Positions 1-14,284 are shown, counted from the stretch's first letter. The stretch is 64,000 nucleotides of DNA from Cryptomeria japonica (GCF_030272615.1 NC_081406.1:243713218-243777217); one strand, 5' to 3'. Notes: generated from the letters alone by a model not told the origin. Numbers and translations: made by a program.

Positions 1-12
1 ATTATGCAGATC

Positions 13-222
13 GGACTTTAAAGTCCAATGTACATAATAACCTCTTTTCTAGAGTGCAGGTCAGACTTTAAAGTACGACCTGCAAAGTTGTTTTATCCTA
101 TTTGCACATCAGACTTTAAAGTCTAATATGCAATCTATGATATTTTTCCTTGCACATCGGACTTTAAAGTCCGATGTGTGAATCTTGGTTTCTAAAATGC
201 AGATCAGACTTTAAAGTCTGAC
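13..222. repeat. Tandem array of ~48-bp units with palindromic core
   Basis: Five units repeat with centres near 19.5, 69.5, 117.5, 165.5 and 212.5, a period of 47-50 bp. Each unit carries the 12-bp perfect palindrome GACTTTAAAGTC or a one-base variant (unit 2 ends in GTAC). Around the fourth core (153-178) the dyad extends to 26 bp. Spacer sequence between cores is diverged. The left end of the array runs to the window edge, so it may be longer. I know of no function. It is not a CRISPR array, because the spacers resemble each other and the repeat is very short. Confidence 0.9.
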
Positions 223-452
223 TTATATGTTTTTATCTAGTTTTTTCCTAAGTCCTTTTTAACCCTGGATTTTATTTTCAAAGTTTTTGAAATACCCAAA
301 TTCTTCCAAGGAACCTCCCCTTGATGAGAGGAAAGACTTTGTCTTAACATAACTATGCGTGAAATACATATTTTGTCATTGGTACGTTGGTGACAAAATA
401 TTTACCCAACATTATTCATTGTGACAATCAAAGCTATGTAAAGCTATATGTC

Positions 453-668
453 AATCTAGTGTTCCATGACAGAACAAAGCATGTTGAGATCAAATACCAT
501 TACACCAAAGATATGGTATTGAGGAAAGATATTCAGTTGATATATATTTTCACTGATGAATAGATGACTGATATTCTCACCAAGCCTCTCTCTAAAGTGA
601 AGTTTGTGCATTTTCGAGGCAAGCTTTGAGTTGTGGAGAATGAAGCTCCTACTGAGAGGGACTCTTAG
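453..668 (+). pseudogene. Copia polyprotein C-terminus (RNase H tail), decayed
   Basis: Reading from 453 gives the end of a Ty1/Copia polyprotein. It shows the conserved FHDRTKHVEIKYHY stretch, then a TDE..TDILTKPL tail, ending at a TAG at 666-668. Two stops interrupt the frame, one just before TDILTKPL and one after the FRGKL segment. Only the last ~70 residues of RNase H remain; nothing upstream (240-450) is recognisable. It is followed by a repetitive 3' untranslated region, a polypurine tract and an LTR, the expected order for the 3' end of a plus-strand Copia element. Confidence 0.85.
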
Positions 669-772
669 CATCAGTGATTTTTTGTATAATACATCTTTCT
701 TCGTGACAGAGAAATTTGAGGTGAAATCCCTTGTCCATCTACGAGATAGAGATGTGGTTCTTTCCACCCTCT

Positions 773-1075
773 GGGAGTAGCCATGGTGGATGTCATGTTG
801 AGTGACTCCATGACAAAATTACATTGAGATAATTCACAATGATTCTCTTACTTGTGTTTATCCACCCTTTGGGAGTAGCCATGGTGGATGTCATGTTGAG
901 TGACTCCATGACGACATCACGTTGAGTGACCCCGTGATGGGAATTTGTGCACATACTCCTTTCCACACATGGGAGTAGCCATGATGAACATTACATTGAG
1001 TGACTCCGTGATGAACTCTTTTCCACAAATGGGAGTAGCCATTGTGGATGCCATGTTGAGAGACTCCATGGCATG
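773..1075 (+). repeat. Minisatellite in the Copia 3' untranslated region
   Basis: Four copies of a unit starting GGGAGTAGCCAT, at 773, 871, 971 and 1,031, are spaced 98, 100 and 60 bp apart. Each is followed by copies of a TTGAGTGACTCC.TGAC submotif. The array lies between the Copia stop codon and the polypurine tract, so it is part of the element's 3' untranslated region. Confidence 0.8.
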
Positions 1076-1111
1076 TATATATGGAAAGATACCTCCCTAG
1101 CTAAGAGGGAG

Positions 1112-1798
<687 letters not shown>

Positions 1799-1799
1799 C

Positions 1800-4700
1800 T
1801 ATATATATATATTGCAATATACATATTGTGAGAGCAAGAATAAATAATCAATTTATTTATTGAAGATATATAGCACATAAGAAATTAATTGATAACTTCA
1901 AGATATTAATATGGATATTCAGATACTTCTGTTATAATTTTGAATTAAAAGAGTAATATCAAAGATATTGCTCTGTAACTCTACCATAAAATTAACAATT
2001 AGTACCCCGTGTAATTATTTTTTTTCAAATTCATTTTTGTGGAATACATTCCCAATTTAAATGGCATCCCTTCTCTAAAAAGTACATTTGAAGATAACTA
2101 GGATCATATGAAATTGCTTACCTTAGTTTTGAATGGCTTCATTATTGTGGGCACACAAGAAGTGACATTATTATGATATTAGTATTCTACTTATAGGCCA
2201 AAAACATTGGACCATATGATTCTTCTAATCTTAGTGTTCTTCCTTATGATGACATAGGGTAGCAAGTGTTAAACTTCTTTTTAAATGTAATCGGTAGAAA
2301 ATGCATTTTCTATATCTATCAACCTTCTTTTCTCAATTTGAATGAATTTGTACCTTTGTAACATTAATGAAGCCAATAAATTCCACTTTCTACATTATAC
2401 CCTTCCACAAATCGATGTGATAAATATGAAATAAAAATTAAATATGATATGATTACCTTCATTTGCTCGTCAATTACATCTGGCACTCTATCCTTCTTCC
2501 TAATTGAAGTGTCATTGATGTGATCTAGGTATGATAATTTTGCAATCTTATTCATGCTAATAATAATGAATCCAACCTTTGAAATCTTATCCTTCTTATA
2601 AATTCCTCCATATATCCAATGGAAGAATACCTGTATGAGGCTTGATCCTAAAAGTACCATACCATGCTGATTTGAAAGCTTCTATATAGCAAAAATAAGT
2701 ATAGGTTTCTTATTGGGAGAAATAATGATTTGCATCCTCTCATTCATTCAGAAAATGTCGACCAAAGAGTTTTTACTGCATTTACAAATTCATCTAGTAT
2801 TCCAAGTAGCATACCTTTATCTTTAACTATGAGATTGAGTCCAAGGTTTAATGCATTAATTGTAAACATTAAATTACTGTAACTTAATTAGAACTCACAA
2901 AATGCCATTGATGATTATTAACATGTTTCCTTTTTATTCCCATGAAATGGATGAATATTTCAAAACTAATTTCCCTTTTTGGAAATCTCCCTTTGATGAT
3001 ATGATTTTTATATTGGCATTAAAAGAGGAAACACATCTAAAATTTGTGAACCTTTCCCATTCCACTAGTTTTAACTAAGAGTTCATCCTCCTCTTTGGAA
3101 TTTCTTATTATGGAGATACCAACATGTTTATCCACCTTTGCAATAAGAGATTCTTTTGTGATGTCCTCAATAGTTCCTTCCACCTAAAATTCTATCTCTA
3201 GTACCATCTTTGTATGTACAAAGGAAAATACATGTCTCTAAATTTTGGGCTCCTCATATTCAATTAGTAAGGCTTTTCCTTTGTTACATCTATCATGCTT
3301 TTTATGATGTAGGAAATCATTAGACCTCAATGAAACATGTTTCATTGTCAAAATGTTCTTATCGTCAACTTACATGTTGGTTATTTCTAAGACAAATAGA
3401 TCCCACAACATCATCCATGAGATATTTTGTAATTGTGAAGAAGGATTACCTCCCAATTTAAATCTCCTATTAGTGGTTTAGATATCCTTGAGAGATATGC
3501 AACATCGCTATCATGCTCAAAATAAAATTTATCAATATAAAAGGTTTCATCTAAATATTTTTTCATGAATTCATGCTCATAATTATGGCTTCCTAGTAGA
3601 CCATCATTACATAACATTGGATCCCATTTGAAACATGTATTTGTAGTGTAGTAAATTGCAACCCCTTTACAATTTCACATTACTTATCACATCCAAATTG
3701 TTGTCATATGCTCATGAAGTGACTTGATCCTATGTCTTAGGTCTATGAAATTGACAACCACCCTTCTTTTGTACACCATAGTCCCTCCAAAAGTGACTCA
3801 AATTTGAACATTTAAGAGTGTTGGTTCCCACCATTTGTGATCTGATCCACATATTTTGATACGACTGTTGGAAGTTGGCCTAAATGTGAAAATACATCAA
3901 GAACCCTATATATAACAATAATTTATCATTCAAAATCTAGGAATCCACAAGTTATACTTCAAAAATCCCTAATTCCTTCAAGAGTGGATTTGAGTACAAC
4001 AAGCATCAAGCTAGAACAAATTATCTTCAAGTATGTTTTCATGATGAATTTTGTTATGATTTGTCAGGTTATTGCATCAACACTCGAAGGATTTATCTAA
4101 AGTGAATTGCATCACCATTATTATCAATCCCAAGTTAATGCCATTTCAATTGAGCAATCCAATTCAACATTTTATTTATCATTTAGCCTTTGTTCTACTA
4201 GGCGTAAGCTCTATTTTTCATCATCATAGCTATAGTGGAGGTGGAAGCACAACCATGGGATTTGACTTAAGCAAGCCCCTAAATAGCACAACTATTTTCC
4301 CTTTTTATGTGTGTAGGTTATAGATGTGATAGTAGAAAGTTGTATATTTGCATAGAATGTCGAGACAAACAGTTCCAAACTTTGTATAGGTGAAAACCCT
4401 AGGCCTTTGCTAATTTGTACACCCAACCAATAATTTTGGCTGAATATTAGAAGGAAATATCTATAAAGCATATTGATCTAGAATCTAAAGTTTTAGATGA
4501 TGAAAAAAATTTCAAGTCTATTATGCCTAGCACACTTGTCTAACACTTTCAGCTCTAGATTTTATCTACAAGTTCTTCTCTGCATATCATTTCTATATGT
4601 GTACTTTTGAATTAGCTTCAAATTTTGTATCTTTCTATTTATGTGAAATAGTTTTCAATTTTTTATCATTTACATAGACATTACATATTCACATCAAATC

Positions 4701-5525
4701 AAATAAAAAAGAGGAAATAATCACACACAACATCCAACTCTCCTTTAGAACTAAAGTTGGATCTTAGTGGATATTTCCTTCAAGGAGTGATAATGATTTG
4801 GATCCTAGTTTATGTCTCTAGGATAGAAATCCATTTCAATATATTCAACATGCAAATTTTCTTCTTCATTATCTTCCTTATTACAAATACTCTCTTCAAG
4901 TGATATCTTAGTAGAGGAAACTAAAATATTCATTAAAGAGTTTTTACTTGGAATATCCAATCTAGGTTCCTTCTCCTCTTTTGGAGCTGATTTAGATTTT
5001 GGTTCAATATTATCTTCCTTAATCTTTTGTGATTTAATTACAACCATCACCTATTTTGGTTCTAAGGTCTCATATTCTCGATCATTCTCATTAATCTACT
5101 AGATGGCATTTTGTGGTTCTACCTTTAACTGTTCTTCCTTCACTCTAATTTTTGTTTCCTTCCCGATTTGATCTTTATTCTTTCTCTTCTCATGTAAGAA
5201 TCTTCAAATTCTACTTAAAATTTGTTCACTGAAAGATACTCCTCAAAAAAATTTATAAGCTCTCCTTCCTAAGGCATTTCTTTCATTGTTAGCTCTGCAT
5301 ATTCATAAAATATAAGATCCTTCTTATAACTCATAGTTTTAATCAAATATATATTAAAACAATTTAAAATTTTGACTATTATAATTTCATTGACCAAACT
5401 CTTGGTAAGATATTTAAAGAAATCACCCATGATAAAAACTTGAAACCCTACAGGTTGGCAAGATCTTATTTGTCTTTTGCTAAGTATTGGCAAGTTGAGT
5501 AAACCCTCAAGCTCGAAGAATCAAG
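1800..5525. other. AT-rich region, no recognisable gene
   Basis: Only short unrecognised open frames occur, mostly on the minus strand (2,364-2,660; 3,411-3,617; 4,805-5,050; 5,269-5,493). The last two are lysine/glutamate-rich and lie just downstream, in minus-strand sense, of a possible primer-binding site at 5,526-5,537. They could be the 5' part of a very old LTR element, but no diagnostic motif (zinc knuckle, protease DSG, reverse transcriptase YVDD) is visible. Confidence 0.5.
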
Positions 5526-5537
5526 GCTTTCATACCA
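5526..5537 (-). other. Possible degenerate tRNA primer-binding site
   Basis: On the minus strand this reads TGGTATGAAAGC, which differs at two positions from the plant initiator-Met primer-binding consensus TGGTATCAGAGC. The following CTTGATTCTTCGAGCTTGAG also looks like a retrotransposon leader. If real, a minus-strand LTR would lie at higher coordinates, but I could not define its ends. Confidence 0.35.
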
Positions 5538-5539
5538 CT

Positions 5540-8500
5540 ATAATATGCCTTGAAAATTATTCAAAATATTTCTCAAATATTTTAAACTCCTTGAATTTAA
5601 TCTTTTACAAAAATAAAAAATGTATAAATAATTACTAAGGAATTTAATTCAACAATATCACACAAATCGGTATATGAATGATTCCTCAAGTTTTAAGCAA
5701 GGAATAAAAATTCATTTACTTTCATAAACTAATTTTACACAACAAAATAAAATTTTGTGACATTTATTTATATCTAAAATTTAAAAATGATGTGAGTATG
5801 CATTGTCGAACAAAACCATTTTTAGGAAAAATTCACCAAAATTCTAACAAGTAATTATGATAAACTTGAATGAAAATACATATACAAAAATAAAATTCAT
5901 GGCCTCAATGATACCTATGGGCTTCTAAAAAACTCAAATTATAGAGAAAACCCAAAATGTTCCCAAAGGGTGCCAACAAGAACTGTAGAACAACACAATG
6001 TTACAATAAAAAACTATAAAGTATCATCAAATTTACATCAACTTGATAATGCAAACTCACAAACATTATTGCAAATCTATTGTCAAACTCCTTAAAACTA
6101 CCAAAACAAACCATGAAACTTGATACTATTTAGTGCAATTGAAACCTTAGGATGAGATTAGACCTTGATGACCCTTGAACTTCCATACTTATTTCTCTTA
6201 GAAACCTTCAAATCCCCTTGTTCAGTCTCCTCCATAGTTTAGCATCCTCTAAAGAAACAATCCAAAGATCTTGCAAAATATGCAAACAAGAATGCCCAAA
6301 ATGTAAAATCACCTTGAAATATATAGATCAGAAATCCTCACCACCCCATCTCGTAGAAATATATAAAATATCATTATTTTATTTCCAATATAGGCTTCCA
6401 TTATCATTGTGAAGTTGCAAACTGATGATTTTCCTCAAAATTCCCATTTATAACTTTATTTCTCTTTTGAAACTTCATGCTACATGAATCCAAAGGGCAC
6501 ACATTGCAATGTAGCAAGAGGTCAAATTAAATATTAATTAAAATTATTCTCAAAGATTCCCTTTCAAAATAGGTGTCATAAATATTTTCAATAATTATCT
6601 TTATATTCTCAACTAGAGATATAACTCCTACTATGACAACCTGCCATAATTGTCATAGCCATTATTATCAGTAGAGCAATAAAACATTAAACTAATATTA
6701 TTTTTTGGAAGCTATCATGTATCCTTCATAGACAATCTTACTAAAAATAGTAATTGTTACTTTTTGAAAAGTGGACATGAAATTGCTTTGAAGAATAATT
6801 ATGGATCTTTCTAAGTCAGGTTTTGGAATTGTACAAACTGTCCCAAATTGGTCAATCTTTATGCCTATGTTAATATTGGGGAGTGTAAACGAGATCATGG
6901 ACTTGGGTGTTTCTATAATCCTACAAAATATTAGAGTCAAATATGACAATATATTTTTCTTATTGTGTGTAGTAATTTTATTCTTGTATCTAAGATGACC
7001 TAGAGGTTATTACTTTGGATACAAATCCTAGACTCATAAATTGAGTCTTTTTGGAACCCTTTAAAAAAATGAAGACACATGCAGATTTGTTAATTATGCA
7101 AAGATTCCATCAAGAACATAAATATGTGTCCAAAATAGATTATTCTAATTTAGTCAAATGTTAAGACCATAAAGCATGGCTAAAGTGGTGCAATATAGGA
7201 GATTTTTTTTTAAGTATGTAGCTTTCACTTTTACATTTTTCTCTTATTCTAGTGTGTAAAAGTAAGTGTGCATGCATGCAAAAATGGAAGTAAATAATAG
7301 TGTCATAAAGGAATAAATTTATATAATATGGAGTTACATTGAATCAAATGCGTGCTCTAAATTTATGAATTATGCATAAATTTGTTAACATTTTAATTTC
7401 TATTTTACAATATAATACATAATGGAATTGTGTGTAAGGTAAAAAATCTATCCAAATTTGAAAGAAAATCTTATCGAGATATAAAAAAACCTAAACCTAC
7501 ACTAAAATGACCATAGACTATTATTATAGATAAGATATATATTGATATGCACACTTCATAGACTCATTAAGTAGGTAATGGATAACAAATTATTGATATA
7601 TATTTGGATATAGATGCATGCAACATACTATTAATATTAGTTCCTTTTAAATGATATTTTTAGCTATTAAAGGAAATAAATAGCTAATCTAATTATACAC
7701 ATAAACAAATCCTTTGGGTTCACTAAAACATAGACTAGCTATTCAATATAAACCATAATTAAAGAAATACAACACATAAATTTAAAAATAAACAGTTAAT
7801 CTACTTTAAAGCCACACCACAAGTAGATAGATTTCACAAATATAAATATTGATTTAGGATATTTTTTTTCAATTTAATTGATCAAATTATCACCATAATA
7901 AATGCACAAACATAATACAAACTTGAATATTAGTTTCTGTAGCATAAGTGTGACATCAAATATGATTAAGAATATCTTGTTCCTAGGGTAATTATTTATG
8001 GGTTAAACACTAAAAATATTTATAAAATTTTGATAATAATAATTAAATATTGAATTGGTGTAATAATTATATTTCATCTAAGATAGATTTTCCACTATAA
8101 CTATGATATTACAAATATTTAATAAGATTAATTAGGCTATTAGGAATAAGCAATTTTCTTCATCTAAATACCAAATAATGAAATGTGTTCATCTTGACTT
8201 GACTAGCACCTCCACCCATTAATATAAAGTAGATTATAAATCCTCTTAACATTGTATATTAAAAAAGAATTGGACAAGTTAAATTTTTTTATTATACAAA
8301 ATATAATATTAAGCAAAATAATATTCTAAAGAAGCCTAATATAAAATTGGTCTCAAGTATATCATCATCATTTTCTTCTAATTCAAAGTATCATAAGACC
8401 AACAAACTTTTCATCATTTTAGATTCTAGTTTAGAGAGATCGATAATTGATTGTGGAGCTTATCGTCTTATATATCCATTAAATGATACATTTTCTTCAT

Positions 8501-9555
8501 TTGGAATTATTCTATGGTTTGTATATTTACACTTTATAAAACAACTATGAATTTATATATTAGAGACTCTATTTAAATGGATTGAGGATAATTTAATGAT
8601 GCACTTTGGGCATTTTTATTTTCGACTAATTGAAAGGAAGAAATGGTGTGGAATACAAATGCTATGCTTAAAATTTAGGGAAAGTATTAGCACAAAAAAA
8701 GATCTTATAGTTATTGTAAAGAGAAAATAAAGACATCATGCAATAACAAGATTATTTGCATTGGGAAAATAATTTTGGGAGAAAAATAACTACACTCCAA
8801 AGAATAACTAATCATTTTATTCAGCACCTATGATGTTACACTACAAATTCTATGATATTCCTTTGTAGGAGTATCACCAATAATAAATTTTGAGACATTA
8901 TAGAAAAGTAATTGTACCTTAAAATCACTTATACAACCAATACTTAGATCCAATCTAAGAAAAAAATATAAAGGAGATTTAATACAAGAAAAAAATAGCG
9001 ATAAACCATAAAATGTGGGTCAAAACCATAACCTAAATATGGTTCTCAAATATAAGACCCTAATTGCAATACTCCCTCCATGATGAGTAAGAATGCTAAT
9101 AATAGTAAGTTCTCTTATGTTTTCAAAATACACAATTGATCCACGACAATACAACCACCAAATGAGGAACTCCATTTTATCTCCATAACCCCCCTCTAAA
9201 AAATCTATATGATGCATCATAACATGTGCAATAATTTTGGGCAAGATTCCTTATCAATTTAATGTAACTCTCCCACCATTATGCTTCATGTCTTAATATC
9301 TCTTATATCACTATTTTTATTAAATATTTTAATATGCATCCTTTATAATAGCATATTATCTTACACAATCATTATCATCATAATAAGACATAGAAATGAC
9401 ACAATGCACAAGTCAAAAGTGGGATGCCATTTTCCATGTGACCTCGCAAATAAAAAGTTAAAAAATAAAATAAAAAATTAAACAACTAATTTCAAACATT
9501 AGAATTGGAAGGTGTATTAAACACAATCCCAACAATATCCTACTCATTGTATATA
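5540..9555. other. AT-rich intergenic stretch, nothing recognised
   Basis: About 4 kb of strongly AT-rich sequence without coding potential beyond short chance frames. No LTR boundary, repeat array or RNA gene could be supported. The 5,550-6,500 part may be an old minus-strand LTR, judged only by the adjacent primer-binding-like site. Confidence 0.45.
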
Positions 9556-9559
9556 TTTC

Positions 9560-10268
9560 AAGAGAAAATGAGAACACCAATAAAATCATCTAAGCAAAGG
9601 GGTTTTGACCCCATAGACTCATTATGCACCACCTAAACATATTTGTGTTGATGGGATTTATCAATGCATTTATAATATATACCAAAGCATGAACCTTATA
9701 CAATACTTGCCTCCCATTCTCTACCATTCCATGGAAAAAATGGTTCTAGATATCAAAGTGCTTCATTTTAACATGAAGGGTTAGGTGCTTTACCAAAGAT
9801 TTGACACTTTGATTATCAGGGAACTTTGATATCTCTCTAATTCATCCCAAATCTAAGTGCAATATTTTAAGATAGATGGATTAGTTATGAGCATGTGTAG
9901 ATACCATATAACTATAGTTTGTAGTGTACAAAATGACCACAATCTATCACTTACTCATCAAATTGATAGCATTGCCAAATAGAATGAAAATATAACTAAT
10001 ATTGGTTTAAATTTTACATTTGATATCACCTATCCAATTTGAATCCACAAATATATGAATATCCACTAAGTAATAGTCCCCTATATGATCACCATGATAT
10101 ATTTATGAGTACTTGGGTATCTTATATATCTCCAACTACATCTTAATGATCTCATCTAAGATTAGCAATGAAACAACTAAGGACTCTAATTTCTTAGGGA
10201 ATATCTAATTTTACATAGACCATATGACACATTAAACTCCCAATAACACTAGCATACATTAGATAGTC
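9560..10268 (-). pseudogene. Decayed Copia reverse transcriptase end and RNase H
   Basis: Read on the minus strand from 10,268 downwards, the translation (with several frameshifts and stops) follows the Copia C-terminal order. First comes a YASVIGSLM block that corresponds to the SAVGSLMYAM motif. Then come an LLLSGYS block (RNase H), an IVVILYTTNYSYMV block (IVALSTTEAEYMA in the family), PDNQSVKSLVKHLTLHVKMKHFDI (DNQSAI..K.P..H.RTKHIDI), and an ENGRQVLYKVH block. The match is by conserved spacing rather than identity, so this is an old copy. Its 5' side is cut at 10,268 by the LTR that follows; apparent continuation occurs beyond 11,394. Confidence 0.75.
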
Positions 10269-11394
10269 TGGATAACCGAAAGACAACTGAGAGGAGGGGT
10301 GAATCAGTTGTCATAGATTACCGAAAGCATTAACAATTTAAAACTTTAATATCAAAACCCAAAATAATAATACCAGAATAGCAGATAAACCAATTAAGAA
10401 TAAATAGTAATCACAGAATAAAATCCATCCACACAACACCAAGATTTGTACGTGGAAAACCCGATAAAGGAAAGAACCACGGTGGGAAGCCTACCCATAG
10501 CTAGATAATACTTCTGCAGTAAGTATGTGAATTACAATGAAGGGGCCTGCACTTGCAAGAAGGCCAACAACCTAGAGCACACTGCTCATCACAAAAGGAG
10601 CCTCACTGACTACATATAAATCCAAACTACAATCTGAAGAAGTGTTGAACTGCAAAAGATAGCATCTCCTATGCCTGAGTATAGTTCCAGTTAAGCTCAA
10701 TACCGGAGGACTAAATCCTCTTACACAAACCCAATTTGATCTCCAATGATCAACCAACTCCTCTACCTACAATGAGATCTTACATCTTATTTATACAAAC
10801 CCTCGACCATAAACAATTAGGCCAGCCACTAGACAATAAACCAATTACATAATTACAAACCATGTCAGCCTTAGACCAAACAAATAATATCCAACACAAA
10901 AGACATCCCAGAAATACAATAATAGGTCCTATCCACATGTTACATTAATGTTGGTCCATAACCTAGATCAACTGGGACCAAGTATAGGTCCACGCACTTC
11001 AACAATGATCTCCAAACGCTAAATCTCAAACATGATCACCAATAGCATCCTAAAACTCCATCAAAAGGTGCACCAACACCAATTATGCAATTCATCAAAG
11101 ATCTCCACCAAAAGATTTGCCAGTTAAACCCTCACCGGAACCAGAAACCAATCTTCTAAGTAAGCAAGATAGCATCCAACCACCAGACTGAAACCAACTA
11201 ACCAAATATGAGTATGAGTATCATAAACAAGACAATTCCATCATCAGATTATACTAGAGTCTATCAAATCATGTCGGATCCAAGTTAACCAAAAACCACT
11301 CAACCTACTAGGACCAGAAGGGTGTTGGTAAAGCATCCAAACAGATAGTGTTGACATCAATGTAACACATAATCAATTCCACCAAATGGCCAAC
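10269..11394 (-). mobile_element. Solo-type LTR inserted in a Copia pseudogene
   Basis: On the minus strand it begins TGTTGGCCATTTGG at 11,394 and ends CTTTCGGTTATCCA at 10,269, a TG...CA LTR of 1,126 bp. Near its 3' end it carries the same two landmarks as the complete Copia LTR at 51,297. These are a GGGTTTTCCACGT stretch and CTGATTCACCCCTCCTCTCAG, so both belong to one broad LTR family. No internal region of its own family adjoins it. Flanking 5-mers (TAGTC left, TTATA right) do not match, so either the target duplication has decayed or the ends are off by a few bases. Confidence 0.7.
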
Positions 11395-11480
11395 ATTATA
11401 AGATACCCAATATGCATCCTCCATCTCATTATGTGTATATGGATAGTATTCTATAAATAAATTTGTTCCCGCCAACATAG
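11395..11480 (-). pseudogene. Short Copia fragment on the far side of the solo LTR
   Basis: Read on the minus strand, this gives a short stretch ending in YTHNEMEDAYWVSY. It resembles the EEMxKVPYxSAVGSLM context that precedes the YASVIGSLM block found at 10,260. It therefore looks like the upstream half of the same Copia reverse-transcriptase region. The identity is weak and the call depends on its position. Confidence 0.35.
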
Positions 11481-12700
11481 AACACGTAAAGGCCTTTGAA
11501 CAAAATATTGAATCTCTATGACATTGAGTTCATAGAGTTTCTTTAGTTCAACCAAATAATTTGATTTTCTTTGTTGAATTTTATCTTGATTCTTAAAATG
11601 GACTTATCTTCCTTGAAGTACTCGATATCAAGTTATATTGAAAGGTAAGACTTGAAATGCTGTCACAAGGTCAACAAGGTCATCTAGATTAGAGAGGTAA
11701 ATATTTTTAAATTTTTGGTGTAAATTTTGGATTAAATATATAAATTTAATTAATTTTTTGAATGAAATTTATTTAATTTTTTGGTGTTGTTAATGAACCC
11801 TAGAAAAAAAACAAACTATAATATTCCCTCTTATAAAAATCCTACCAAACAAAAACCACAACATATACCTCCTTCAATACCTATAAATCCTCTAGGAACA
11901 CGACAAATTATTAAGTCAAATAGAAATAATAAAACAAAATTGGAGGCATTAATTAAAAGGTTGGGATCCAACAACAAAAATCTCCCATAGGGCCACCCTT
12001 GCTGAATGATTGCAACATATAATCTCTTATGTAGTATTGGTGAGTGTGAAATATCAATATTTGGTTTGATGAGAGGGAACAAAAAAAATTATGCAGATTA
12101 ACTATCACATGAGAAAATTTAAAATAATTTTGAAATTTGTCTTATGTGTAGTCTTCATTGACCCACAAACTAATGAAGCCCTACATGATACATGAAGGAG
12201 GTTCATTGTCCATTGGTGACTCTTGTTATGTGACTTTTTCTCTAAGAGAAGTTAAAGTGATGAAATAACCCTTTTTGAATTAAAAAGGGAGATAAAAAAT
12301 AAAAGATATTATAATCCTTTGGTTTAAAGAAAGGTTAATAAATAATGTTTATGAAAAACTCTCTTAAAAGGGAGTTATAATTTTTATTGAAGGGTAAATA
12401 AGGGTGATGTTTTTTAAAGGCTGTGATGGTTTAAAAACCACCCCTTAAAAGGTTATTTGCCATTTATTTGAGACTTGGAAGAGGGCATGGAGATCACTCA
12501 AGGAAGAAGAAGAAGTTGGCTTGGTGGGAAATGGGCATGAGAGAAAATATAGGAATTCAAAGGAAACAAAGGAATTAAGGTTAGGGATCATTTGTTGACA
12601 TGGACATTGGAAAAGGGGAACACAATGTGTGTCCAACTTAGGGTACAATGTACACTCAGGAGTGTCCTGACAAAGACTGCACTTTTTTTGTGTCATGAAT
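11481..12700. other. Intergenic, no recognisable gene
   Basis: AT-rich sequence with short unrecognised frames only (for example 11,781-11,990 plus; 12,445-12,714 minus). It may contain the rest of the decayed Copia element cut by the LTR at 10,269-11,394, but I could not align it. Confidence 0.4.
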
Positions 12701-12704
12701 ATTG

Positions 12705-14283
12705 AACACACCATAGGATAGAGTGGGGGGGTGAATCAGTGTGGACCTCAATCTACTCTATTTCTCATCTTTTAAACTTCAAGCATTAATTAACAAATTG
12801 CTGCAATTATGAAACATGAAAGCGCACAACATAATAAACACATGAGCACTAGATTTACATGGAAAACCCTAAGTAGGGAGAAACCATGGTGAGAATCACA
12901 TTCAGAATATGAATTATTGATTACAATGATTTAGGCGCAAGGCAAAGGAGTTGACTACACCAAATAGGAATTGCACGATTGAGGCGCACAACCTTTGGGA
13001 AAGATACAAAGGAATGCATAAGCTGCCAAAAGAAATACTTTGTCTTTTGACAGGTACATGGAATAGATGAATTGAAATGAACAATATCTCTTGATCATGA
13101 AATTTTAATTGAACCACTATGTCATGCGACCAATATCATGGAAAACACATCTGAAATCAATCATTGTCTAAAAACACGGCCATACTAAAGATATCATCAT
13201 CAAATCTCTTCACAAACTAACTTTCGCACTGAATTTGCTTGGATATAATTCACATATACCTCACATCAGTTCACACACATTTAATACATCAACTCATACA
13301 ACTACACATCTATATCTATACAAGATTATTAATTTAAACCCTCAACTAGGTTGGCCATAGATAAAATATATAATATTATATAAATTAGGCCACCCGGACC
13401 AATACCACATAATGTGGTCCACTCCAGGACATAAAGGGGACCAAAAAACATCAAAACACATCCTTATGAAATTATTCCAATGGACCACACATGCTAACAC
13501 ATCCATGAAACTCAACATCAAACAAAACGTGTAGATAAACAATAAAGCATGTCAACTAGCTAGCCCAAAAATATTCTCCAATTCAAAATGCACGTTGTGG
13601 ATCTACACACACCATGGTGTGACCCATAACAACAACCAAACTCAGCCTTAAATACACATTCATACCAAAAGAGAATGATCCATATAGGATACACCGTCTT
13701 AATTAGCTAGAAACCAAACCAACTGACAACATTGAGCATAGAACAACATAACTTCACTTGCCAATCAAACTAGCACTAGCAAAATGAACTAGAATATTGT
13801 ACAAACCAAATGAACATGTCCTTTAAGCCAAAAAAATTGAGTCCACATATCCATGATTGCTAAGCATTCTTTGGACTAGTTCTAATAGACAACCTCATTA
13901 TTAGAAACAACAACAACAACAACAACAACCAACTCTACCATTTGAGCCATAAAGAATCTAAAAACCTAATAGTGAAATATACATAGATCAAAAAAATTAT
14001 ATCCAAAATCATAGGTCATAATCTTCTTCAACTGGAGTCCAATGAAAATAATTCTTCCACTAGGACATTAAATACTCTTTCTTGCATATAATTACTATTT
14101 CTTGCATGTTAAAACTTCCATTACACCAACCTTTTAGTAACACATCAAAATAACCATTAGACCACATGACAACATTAGAATACTCACTTCTGGACCATCT
14201 ACAACACATAATGACGCCAATGGCAACAATAGACAAGTTGACATCAATGACAACACAACTCAACATAGCTCAAGTTTCTAATA
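12705..14283 (-). mobile_element. 3' LTR of a minus-strand Copia-like element
   Basis: On the minus strand a polypurine tract (14,285-14,297) precedes TATTAGAAACTTGAGCTATG, a mutated form of the TGTTGGAAATTCAAG start seen in the related fragment ending at 30,976. The other end (near 12,705-12,740) carries CTGATTCACCCCCCC and, at 12,850-12,900, the GGGTTTTCC...CCATGGT landmarks common to the LTRs at 10,269 and 51,297. Length is about 1.57 kb; the exact lower boundary is uncertain. No protein-coding internal region can be recognised above 14,520. Confidence 0.65.
13906..13929. repeat. (AAC)n microsatellite
   Basis: Eight AAC units inside the LTR. The homologous LTR fragment near 30,030 has only AAGAACAACAACC, so the tract expanded or contracted after the copies separated. 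Confidence 0.95.
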
Positions 14284-14284
14284 T

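Noticed and set aside
1-222. CRISPR-like regular repeat spacing
   Set aside because: Plant context, very short repeat, similar spacers and no cas genes; it is a palindromic minisatellite.
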